A DNA stretch of 64,000 nt. Origin: Tetrahymena elliotti 4EA. Taxonomy: Eukaryota > Ciliophora > Oligohymenophorea > Hymenostomatida > Tetrahymenidae. The stretch covers positions 795,766 to 859,765 of the forward strand of contig JH720325.1 in NCBI GenBank assembly GCA_000231825.2, read 5' to 3'. The position numbers and the translations under genes were made by a program. Below, one piece after another: positions 1 through 9,671 of the stretch (the stretch's first letter is position 1; each line of letters starts with the position of its first letter). A model generated the notes under the pieces. The model saw nothing but the letters and a program-made list of their open reading frames with translations. It made no database searches and was not told the DNA's origin.

Positions 1-496
1 NNNNNNNNNNNNNNNNNNNNNNNNNNNNNNNNNNNNNNNNNNNNNNNNNNNNNNNNNNNNNNNNNNNNNNNNNNNNNNNNNNNNNNNNNNNNNNNNNNNN
101 NNNNNNNNNNNNNNNNNNNNNNNNNNNNNNNNNNNNNNNNNNNNNNNNNNNNNNNNNNNNNNNNNNNNNNNNNNNNNNNNNNNNNNNNNNNNNNNNNNNN
201 NNNNNNNNNNNNNNNNNNNNNNNNNNNNNNNNNNNNNNNNNNNNNNNNNNNNNNNNNNNNNNNNNNNNNNNNNNNNNNNNNNNNNNNNNNNNNNNNNNNN
301 NNNNNNNNNNNNNNNNNNNNNNNNNNNNNNNNNNNNNNNNNNNNNNNNNNNNNNNNNNNNNNNNNNNNNNNNNNNNNNNNNNNNNNNNNNNNNNNNNNNN
401 NNNNNNNNNNNNNNNNNNNNNNNNNNNNNNNNNNNNNNNNNNNNNNNNNNNNNNNNNNNNNNNNNNNNNNNNNNNNNNNNNNNNNNNNNNNNNNNN
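1..496. other. Assembly gap (N run)
   Basis: Undetermined bases only; nothing can be said about content. The first resolved bases run directly into a tRNA gene, so further copies could lie in the gap. Confidence 0.99.
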
Positions 497-506
497 GCTT
501 ATGATT

Positions 507-578
507 AGCAGGGTGGCGAAGTGGAATCGCGTTGGGCTCATAACTCAAAGGTCGGAGGATCGAAACCTCTCTCTGCTA
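507..578 (+). tRNA. Initiator tRNA-Met (CAT), copy 1
   Basis: 72-nt tRNA gene. The 7-bp acceptor stem pairs AGCAGGG with CTCTGCT, including one G-U pair. The anticodon loop CTCATAA carries CAT in a GC-rich stem. The T-arm reads GGATCGAAACC, with ATCGAAA in place of the usual TTCRA loop. Together with the A1-T72 pair and the three G:C pairs of the anticodon stem, this is the hallmark of eukaryotic initiator tRNA rather than elongator tRNA-Met. No intron is present. A T-run follows directly and fits an RNA polymerase III terminator. It charges Met for start-codon selection by the 43S complex. Confidence 0.95.
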
Positions 579-768
579 AAATTTTTTTGATTTTCAGAGA
601 ATATTAAGTGTTTGCTTTAGTTATTATTGAATGGGGTATGTATCAGAATATTATTATTGTTTTCTATCATTTGATTATCACAGACAACTGTAATTCTATT
701 TATTATTTGAATATATTATAAAATTTTAATTATATTGGTTGCATTCTAGACTAAAATTGTTCATGATT

Positions 769-840
769 AGCAGGGTGGCGAAGTGGAATCGCGTTGGGCT
801 CATAACTCAAAGGTCGGAGGATCGAAACCTCTCTCTGCTA
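769..840 (+). tRNA. Initiator tRNA-Met (CAT), copy 2
   Basis: Identical 72-nt sequence to the copy 190 bp upstream, with the same initiator hallmarks (AGCAGGG acceptor, CAT anticodon, ATCGAAA loop). The 6 nt before the gene (atgatt) and the T-rich tail after it are also shared, while the spacer between copies is unrelated. This suggests a local duplication with selection or gene conversion acting on the gene body. Confidence 0.95.
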
Positions 841-1098
841 AATTATTTTTTGATGATATTAATTAGTTTGATAGGATAGAGAGTATGATTTAGAAATAAT
901 TGAAAAGTAATATTTTTATTTTGTTTGAAAATAGAGTTGATGTAAAAATTAGAAACTTGAAGAAAAAGAAGGAATTTATTAAGTTATTATGATTTTATAA
1001 ATAATTTGCTTTAAGTTTGTGAAATTTCTTTATTATTTTGATTTTCTTATTACAATATCTGATAAGAGCTGTAGCTTAAATTTTTAATAATATTAATT

Positions 1099-1347
1099 AT
1101 GAAAATTTAGTATAAAAGTTTAAGATATTTTATTCAAAAAACAAAGGTTAGGCTACTGTATAGAGATTATGTGAAGGCTGTATATACGTTACAAGATCCT
1201 ATTGCAAGAAATGAATTCTTAACATAAATTAGGAATGAGTTTATTAGCTAAAATTAAGTAGAAGATGAAGGGAGAATTGAATATTTAATAGCGATAGGGA
1301 GAAAACAATTACCAATGGTTAAATAAATGATAAATATGTCTTAGTGA
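1099..1347 (+). CDS. LYR-motif mitochondrial protein (LYRM2-like), 82 aa
   Basis: Single-exon frame of 82 codons from ATG to TGA, with four internal TAA and three internal TAG read as Gln. The protein has an LYR tripeptide at residues 20-22 inside RLLYRDYVKAV, a central RNEFL..IRNEFI segment and a C-terminal IEYLIAIGRKQLPMVKQMI. That order matches the LYR superfamily of small basic helical proteins, which act in the mitochondrial matrix as complex I/II assembly factors or iron-sulfur cofactors and bind acyl carrier protein. The final helix resembles the IRMMIxxGxxQLxELE end of LYRM2 most. The short basic N-terminus (MKIQYKSLRYFIQKTK) could serve as a mitochondrial presequence. It stands alone; no intron was found. 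Family assignment is firm, the exact ortholog is not. Confidence 0.8.
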
Positions 1348-1922
1348 AGATAAATAAATATGTATTCTAATAAGCTTGTCAAAATATGGTTAAATATTTA
1401 ATAGTTCTTTAAGTAACATTTGCTTAAATCTAATAAAAATTATATAATAAATATGATGATAAAATATCTACTGATTGATTTAGATTATTCAATAATATTT
1501 CATAAACTAATTAAGATAAAACAAAAAATCTTTAAGTGATATTAATATTTCCTTCTTTTTTATTCTTTACTTTTGCTTGCTCTGCAACTCAAATTTTTGT
1601 TGTTTTTATTGTTGTTATTTGTAATAAGTATTCATTTATTGTTTAGTATTTGTATGAGAAAAATTATTTTTTACTCTATTCACTATAATGTTATTTAGAT
1701 GAAAATATTTTTTTTTTTTAATATTTAATGTAAATTAGATCTACTTATACATTCTATCACATTTTTAAGGAAACTATAGAGAGAGTAGAGTTGTTTGTTT
1801 GAAATTATGATATGTTATGAAATGAATGAATCATTGTGAAGAGACAGACAAATATGAATTAATACATATTTATTAATACAATTGAATTTGATAAAAATAA
1901 ATATTGAATAAAAAAATTATTT
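1348..1922. other. AT-rich intergenic region
   Basis: About 575 bases between the convergent LYR-motif gene and acid phosphatase gene. Only low-complexity A/T sequence is seen; no coding frame with plausible codon use and no RNA gene was found. Confidence 0.7.
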
Positions 1923-3444
1923 TCAAATTTAGGAATAATTGCTGCTTTTTTCTACTTTTTGTAAATTATTAATTTTCTTTCTTTGGAAGAATATGTAGCC
2001 AAGAGCGCCAACGAATAAAACGCTAACTATAACAATGACTACAATAGCCCAAGTAGGAGTAGAAGAATCATCGTTAGGACTTGAAACATAAACAGGATTA
2101 TCACATTCTGAATCAAAATCAGAAACAATAGAGTAGGAAATAGAATTTGCGAACTTATCAAGGTAACAGAAAGTATCTGAAGTACCACATAAAGGTTAAG
2201 CAGTTCCATTGTAAAGAGCCTTAACGTATGGCTTCTTGTTGGCATCTTCGTAGAGTTCAAAGATAATGTTGGAGGCAAAACCAGGATATGTGTAGATACA
2301 AGGATTGGCAGGGTCATTGGCAAAAGTTTATTTCTTAACTGATTCCATGCATTACCAACTAGTTAAGTTAAGTCCTTGAGCAACCATAGCAATAGTAGTG
2401 TCATGAGCTGAGAGCATAATCCACTTGAAATAAGAATCAGGAGCACTAATAAAGTTGTTGAAATAGGCTAACAATTCATTGAAGTAGGGAGTAACTGATG
2501 TTTTCTTTTGTTAAGGAGTCTTAAAGAGAGCTAAATGAAGTTGAATAGTATAAAGTAAGTTTAATTAGACCCAGTCAACATTGAAGTTATCTGGTAAAAT
2601 CATTTCATCAAGACCTAATAAGAACCCATCAAGATTAGCAGCAATTTCTTAGTTCTTAGCAGCATTTCCAGCCCATTTATAAGCAATAAGAGTATCTACT
2701 AATTGGGCAACAGTATCTAAATCAGGATTAGCAGGCAATCCAAAATATTTGTTGTTTGCTAACTTATCAATCAAAGGCTAGAATTCACCCTTGATTCTGT
2801 TCCAGTCGGTATCATCCTTATTCTATTTGCTCCATTTTTAGGCATTTGCACAAGCATCTGAATAACCAAGAAGTTATTTCTCATCCTTTTATTCCTTAAC
2901 ATGGATAGGGATAGGTTGTTATCCACCACCTAAAGCAAAAGTTGGTTCATCAATTTGAGCAAGTTAGGGGAAAGGAGGAATCAAGAATTAGTTATTTATA
3001 TTTTCAACACTTAAACCTTTGTTTAAAGGGAACATACCAGCAAGTTGGCTGTAAGCAGACATGATAGTTCTAATGATAAGAATACAAATTTTTTTAAAAA
3101 GAGTTAGAACAAAACAAAATTATATGAAAGAAAGACAAATCTTACCTATTTACATTAGTTGACTTAGCATACATAAAACTATGATCATATGTTTGAGGGA
3201 ATTTAAGGCTATCAGCATATTTTTATTAAAGGGTAGCACCTAAAACAAAGTGCATTCTTTATCCTTCAGCAGTTAACTCTCCGTAGTTAATTTAATCTTT
3301 ATCAGGGAAGGAAGAATCATAAATACGGTATCTTGCGCCATGTCTAAATGTTTCTACAACTTAGAGGAGTCTGCCATTTGGATCTTGAGCAGCTAAGATG
3401 GATTATGCAAAAGCTAAGAAAGCTAGTAGGAATGCTTTAATCAT
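1923..3444 (-). CDS. Histidine acid phosphatase, type I membrane form, 481 aa
   Basis: Two exons (3444-3146 and 3069-1923) flank a 76-nt GT...AG intron and give 481 residues. A cleavable signal peptide (residues 1-19, MIKAFLLAFLAFAQSILAA) precedes the catalytic motif RHGARYR at 34-40, with H35 as the expected phospho-acceptor. The distal SAHDTT motif (H322, D323) supplies the proton donor. The Pro of the classic RHGxRxP motif is Arg here. Near the C-terminus a single hydrophobic segment (WAIVVIVIVSVLFVGALGYI) is followed by a basic tail, as in lysosomal or membrane acid phosphatases. It would hydrolyse phosphomonoesters in the lumen or outside the cell. A paralog lies at 38650-40064 with its intron at the same codon. 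The start was chosen because it gives the signal peptide. Confidence 0.92.
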
Positions 3445-3855
3445 TTCGTCTCTTTTTAATTATTTAATGGAAATTAATTTGTTTATCAATTTTAATCTTA
3501 TCGATTTCAGAGATATTTAGAAACTTTTTAACAGGTAAAGAGATTTACTTGCGAAATCAATCAGTTGGTCTTTATTGATTGAAAGATCATTAATAAATAA
3601 TACCAAAAAAAAACTAAATTAATCGATTTTTGTGATTCATCAATTGCGCTAAATTTATTTTTCTATAAGAAATTGTAATATAAAATTATAAAAATTTATT
3701 TACTTTTTAGAAGAGGGGTCAAAGTTAGTAAAAAAGCCTATAAATAGCTTTTTATATGTTTATGAAATGTTTTTTTTTTCCAACTTAAAAAAGTATCAAT
3801 AAAATTAAGCCAATTTTATCATAGCTTTCATTTTTTCCTTTTAAGAAAAACATTC

Positions 3856-4560
3856 TCAATCTAATTCAGCTTACCTTGGCTTAAGCATATCAGGATTTTT
3901 TCCATGAAGTTCTTTAGATCTTTTTATCTTAATACAATTATCATAAAAGAATTTAGTTACTTAATATAAATTAAAGTTTATGTAAACTTCCTGTTCGTTT
4001 AAAAATATCAGGGGTCTTTATCATTACTTTAATAACTTTATCTGGAAAAAAATACATTAAATTACAACATCAAATTATTTTGGAGAGGGACAGTTTATAT
4101 TAATGGCTTAAATTTTTTACAAAATTTAAATACATTTTAATTATAAACAAATAAAATAATAATATGGCCTATATTATTTATCGCAAAACACATTAAATCA
4201 TATTAAATTAATATTTAATCAAAGTTATTCTTATATTATTTAACAAGCAAATCAAATTTTAAATATTTAATTACTTCCTTTCTTAAATTTTTATAGTGTA
4301 GATCAGATCCTATTCTACTTTATTACACTTTTTTAAATTTCTTTATTTTGTCAATCAAGTTGATAGTGATGTAAGCAAAGGAAGATAATTGATCTAGAAT
4401 TTATTTTTTACATAATTTTACCCTTCAGAAAGTCTAAAATTTATCTTTCTTGATGAAAAGTATAACCTACATCTTTTATTTACTTTAATTCCTTCATACA
4501 TAAAATTTTCTTTTACCAAGCCATTAAATTTCTTAAAAAATTTGAGTGATTTTTTTTCTA
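3856..4560 (-). CDS. Possible small multi-exon gene, unrecognised
   Basis: Two stretches on the minus strand have normal codon use but no complete gene could be assembled. One runs from ATG 4524 to TGA 4351 (57 codons) and contains KDVGYTFHQERQILDFLKGK; its frame stays open upstream to an acceptor near 4560. The other ends at TGA 3856-3858 and contains FFYDNCIKIKRSKELHGKN followed by PDMLKPRQAELD. GT...AG signals lie between them (for example GTAAAATT inside the first stretch, and an acceptor just before the second), but the joining phase is uncertain. I do not recognise the protein. It could be a real small gene downstream of the Dicer-like gene or a relic. Confidence 0.3.
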
Positions 4561-4735
4561 GAATAAAAAGAGAAGTAAATTAAATTAAATTTTAGCAAAT
4601 TACAATAAATATATATCAAAAGGAGAAAAGTATTATTTCTATTTCAATAAATTCTAATATTTATAAAATATTTAATTTTATCAACTAATTTTAAGCATAT
4701 TCTTTTATAGTTGTAGAGCAAAATTAAGTTAATTT

Positions 4736-7700
4736 TCATACTTATTTTCCTTAGAAAGTTAATCCTAAGTTTGATTATTATTTTATGAAAATATTATCAT
4801 AAGCATCTTGGAATGCCTTCTTTTCAGCTAAAGTTTCTGAAACATCAATTCCTGTACCTACTTTTATCTATTTAATCATAATTGTTACTTTTACCTTATA
4901 TTATTTGTCTGTATCTTAAATTACTTCTGTAATCTTTCCCATCTCTTCATAGGTTTGTTAAGCAACTAATTAAACTTTTTCTTTAACATTGAAAATAATT
5001 TTTTCATAAAATGTGACAAAATGAGATATGTATGGAGCATATAGCCTTCCATAAACCGAAACAAATGTTGAAATATCAGAATCCATAATAATAGCACCAG
5101 CAACTGATTCCCATAGATCACCTAGAACTTTTGGAGAATTAGCTTGATGTGAGACAGACTCTTTAAACTTAGTTTTTAGGTTGCAGTCTTCTATAAATTA
5201 GACTATTTCATCTTACTAATATTTACTTATATTTAAAGCATAATAATGAAATTTATTTAGGATAGCCATTCTCGAGATAAAGTCATTGCTTAGTAAAAGA
5301 GATTTCATTTCACAAAAAAAGTAAGGGGAATTAATTTTTTTTTATTTATTTCTTGAGATATGATAACCATGAGAAACAACCAAAATTTCTATTAAGGCAT
5401 CTCCTAGAAATTCTAATATCTAATAATCTTAAGAGTAATTCTCAAAGTTGCTGTTAGAATAACAATTGAGAGCTTTAACTAGTAATGATTTGTCTTTAAA
5501 TGTGTAATTTATCATTTTTTCAAAGCCAGTTATAGCAATATCAAGTGTCTACTCATGAAGTAGTTTATACTTTTTGTACTCAGATCTATCTCTCCTTCTC
5601 TAATTAGGACAAGTATTATTTTCGTATTCAACTTCATATTTATTTTTGTATATTAACTCATTTTTTATGTAATATTTCATCAGATTCCATACAAATTATG
5701 TGTTTTCTTCACTTTTTATTGACTCAGATTGCATTTTTTATTCAAAGTAGTATTGAATAGTTTAATCTGTCTATTTTTCATATTCTTATAATTTATCTTT
5801 AAATAAAAGTTTCTTTCCTTATAAGTAAAGCTCATAATAAGACATATCTTCTTCTATTTTTATCATATCTAGTAATTCATCACTCAAAACAAAACTTCCA
5901 TTCACTTAATTTTGGCATCTGCTTAATAAATTCTTGTCTATTTAGAGTCCCAAATCTTTAATAAGTTATATGCATACATTCAAAGTGAAGTTATTACTTG
6001 CATAAAAGCATCCTACAACTGATTCAAGTACATCTGACAAATTCGAGTAAGTTAATTAAAACTACTATCTACTTAAAAAAATATAAATTAAAAAAAATTA
6101 GATAAAAAATAAATTAACTTTTAGTCTTATGGTGCTTCTGTGAAGGAGTTTAGATTGAATAAGTTAAATCTCCAATCGTAAGAGTTAGGTTTTCTTGTTT
6201 ATACATAGAATTAAAGACCATTCCTAAATGATTAAATACCCAAGTATTTATTATTAATAAAAATAGTACGGATCATAGTGAGGGCATTTTCACTTTAGTT
6301 CGGTAAATGCAAGTAAAGATAAAGAGAAGAAATGTATTTAATAACAACATCACCTATTACTTCTAGCAATTCTAAATTTTTTGTTTTGCTATAAGACATT
6401 AAGGAAAAAGACTCAATAAGCAACTCTAAACCAACATTATTTTCTAAAAAATAATTACAAGCAAAATCTCTCACAATCATAACATCTTTGATCAAAGAAA
6501 AGATAGAAGGTGCTTATAAATGAGAATTAATTAAATTACTATTCAACACATGCTGCTGGAAATGCTCTAAAGGAAAAAGTGAAACATTAATTTTGTTCTC
6601 AGTAAAATCTTTTTGTAAACATGATTGAAAAACTCCTTTATTATTTTTGATATGTAATTCACTGATGAAATCAAAATTTTTTAAATGATTTATTTTTTTA
6701 CAAAGCACTAACGGGTTTCTACGATTAAATAAATGATATTGTGAAGCAGAGCTAGTGTTATGGTAATATTTATTTTAGCTGGTCTAGTTACTTTAAGTAC
6801 TATTGCTATTAACTGCTAACTACTATTATTACTCATGGATTTAAAGTTAGATATTCTTGCTTTATGAGCTAACAAATTATTTCCTTAAAGCAAAAAAAAT
6901 CTATGCCTTGTCTGTAAGATATTTATCAGCTTAACTATAAATGCAATCATAAAGAGTACCATTTTTCAAATTTTCTATTGTAATATCTGCTAAGAAGCCT
7001 AGTTTTTATTTGATACTGTCATAACTTAAACCTATATGATTAGACAGTGCCTAAATAAATGAATCTATAGTTGTATTTGAAGGATCAAATATCTCAATTA
7101 TTTGATATAAATCTTAACATAAGAATAAATGGCGAAAAACATAAGATTTATACATCTATTTAAATTTTTTACTCTCTATAGTAGATTTAATGTTTTTGAG
7201 TTTATCGCTTTCTTGAAATTCATCACCATCTAATCTAATTCTTTGTTTCTGCTGCTAATCTTTACTGTTAGGATCTTGCTATTTTGTTAAATTTTCACTT
7301 TTTTAATCATTTCCTTTGACTTGACATTCAGATTATTTGTTTTACTCAGCAGCCTCTTAATTTGACTTGATAGATTCATCAGTTTTTTTTTCATTTTTAA
7401 TATTTTCTTCTTAACCATCTAAATTTTAATGAACATCTTCTAACATAGATATTTATTCTACTTAATTAAAATTTTATGTGATTTAATCATCCAATTTTTC
7501 CTAGCCTTGATTGTCCAATTCTAAAAACTAAAATTAAAAAAATAATTTACTTTAACTTAAAAAATAAAATCCAATCAAAAAAAATGTTTACTTTATCACT
7601 TTATTAACTTTCTTGGATTAATGCATTATTCTACAGTGTTTTTTCATCAATTAAATCCTAAATAGAATCTAATTCCATTTTAGTTTATTAGCCCATATTT

Positions 7701-8671
7701 GATTTTTGTTCTTCTGAAATTGAAATCTCATCAACCATTTATAACTATTAGCTAAATTTATTGAATATATTTGTTAAACTTAAATTTGAAGTTTCACTTT
7801 TTTATGCTTTTTAAATATTAAAGGTTTCAATTAACTAGAAATCTATGGATTCATCTGCTTTTTTATCTTAAAATTCGTTTTCCATTTCTTAGATTTTATT
7901 TACAAAATTTTCATCCATAGATTCATTTTTATATTTTTGAAGTTCTACTTCGGCCTAATTTTAATTTAGTAGAACTTAAAGGAATTTAACTGAATTCTAA
8001 GACTGAATGAAGTATTCAAAGATAAAACTAGAAACTTAGTTTCCTTCCTATTAAAAATCCTTAAAGAATCCAACATTGAAGTTGTAAATCGATAAGAGTT
8101 AAGAGTAAGATAGTCTTAAAGTTGAAATAAATTTCACATGATACAAGCATGCATTAACTTCAGATTTATAATCTTCAGGATCTTTTCTTATTTATAGTTC
8201 TAATTCTTTTAACTCTGGTATCCTAGCACTTGAAATAAATCCAAAAGTGTAGAGAGGATTTTTTGTGTTACAAACTTAATGTAGATATACCTAAAATTCT
8301 TTGCTGTCACCATCAGTTTTGCTTTTCATATCATCAGTTAATTTTATTTGTATAAATGGCTACTTTATGTAGTTGCATTATGAAATTTATTCTAAATTCT
8401 AGCTCAACAAGCTATCAATCATTTTTTAACATTAATTTTTTACATCGAATTAAAAAGCTAAGTTTTGCATTTCTGGAATCAAATTATGCTTGGCTTCCAT
8501 TTTATTACTACCTTTCTTTTCCTTAATAGATTTTTATTTTTTTTTAGATTAGTCTTTCTCTGAGACTATTTATTTATTTTTTTTTATTGACTTATTTTGC
8601 TTTTATGTAGAATGGCAAATTATTTTATAACCCATCTTTGTACGTGAAAATCTATTATGACTGTGTCTCAT
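4736..8671 (-). CDS. Dicer-like double RNase III protein without helicase, 1273 aa
   Basis: Three exons (8671-7592, 7527-6119, 6068-4736) join in phase to 1,273 codons; the second acceptor could lie 3 nt upstream. The N-terminal ~700 residues are Gln/Lys-rich and contain no DExD helicase motif or recognisable PAZ domain. RNase III domain a has LLEVIGD (E749, D753) and SDVLESVVG (D842, E845). Domain b has ILEFLGDALIE (E1049, D1053) and PKVLGDLWESVAGA. All four acidic metal-binding residues are therefore present in both domains. A dsRNA-binding domain follows at about 1190-1260 (VGTGIDVSETLAEKKAFQDA). The enzyme should cut long dsRNA into small RNAs. The layout matches the ciliate Dicer-like class exemplified by Tetrahymena DCL1, which makes scan RNAs in conjugation, but orthology cannot be proven here. 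The N-terminus is the least certain part. Confidence 0.88.
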
Positions 8672-9177
8672 TCTAATAATTTGCTGATGAAATTTAAGCT
8701 TATCGATCCCTCTTTTATTTTTTTAATTTTTTGATATTCTCAATTCGTAAAAAAATATCCTTGATTTAATTAATAGAAACTATTATTATTAGAAATATCC
8801 AGTATATTTTAATTAAATCAGAAGTAGATACTTAGCCAAGCTACATCTCCAAAAGAAATTTAGAATCAATAAAATCTCTGAATACTAAGAAATACCTTTT
8901 TTCATGATTAAAAAGTAAGCAAAATGAAAATTAAAAAATAGTTGAAGGGAAAAATAAATTGAAATAAAAAAATATTTTAATTTTTTCTCAATTAAATTAT
9001 TTTTTCATACCATAAAACATTAGAAATACTTTTTTTCAATAAATTCTCTAAAAAATTAAAAATCAAAAAAATTTTATCAAGATAACTTAAAAAATTTTAT
9101 TAAAATTTAGAAAAGTATTTTTTTGAAAAATAAATAAATTTTGATAAATTTAATCTTAATCAAGTTTACTTAATAAG
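8672..9177. other. AT-rich intergenic region, divergent promoters
   Basis: About 500 bases between the head-to-head Dicer-like gene (minus) and the small gene starting at 9178 (plus). Extremely A/T-rich with no coding signal; it must contain both promoters, but no individual element can be named. Confidence 0.6.
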
Positions 9178-9639
9178 ATGTCTCAATAAAAAATTAGATC
9201 TCATGGTAAAAAGAAAAGAATAATTAAATTTTAAAATTTAGATGAATTTAAATGGATAGATTATGAACAATTAATAGAAATATAAGCTGTTTGCTATAAA
9301 ATAGAAACAGAAAGAAAATATACAGAAAAATAATCATTTTAAGTAGACTTTTTGATTTAGATATATTTATTAGGCTATGCCTATTTAAAATAAATAACTT
9401 GCATGTTTTTAATGCAATTAATTCATGTGTTTGCTTAATCATCTAAGTATAGGGTTTTTTTTATATATTATTGGTAAATCAAACTAAATTTCAAATATTT
9501 TTTATGTCAAAACTTAATAAAAGTGTTTATTTAATTTAATATATTTTTTATTTTTTACTATTAATAGAATTATTTAGGATATACTCTTCATGAGATTGTT
9601 GAATAGCTAGAAATATTTATTTTGTTTTAAGATTAATGA
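9178..9639 (+). CDS. Small unrecognised protein, intron uncertain
   Basis: A frame opens at ATG 9178 and runs in normal ciliate codon use to about 9446, with a basic start (MSQQKIRSHGKKKRIIKF) and helical segments (WIDYEQLIEIQAVCYKIETE). At 9447 a 121-nt stretch with strong intron character begins (GTATAG..., ending TATTAATAG at 9567). If it is spliced, the frame continues into the 3' end of the convergent neighbour. If it is retained, translation ends at TGA 9637-9639 and the product is 153 residues. I do not recognise the family. The N-terminal 89 codons are convincing as coding, the 3' end is not settled. Confidence 0.45.
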
Positions 9640-9671
9640 AATTTGTTTTTTAATGCTATAGACACATTTAC

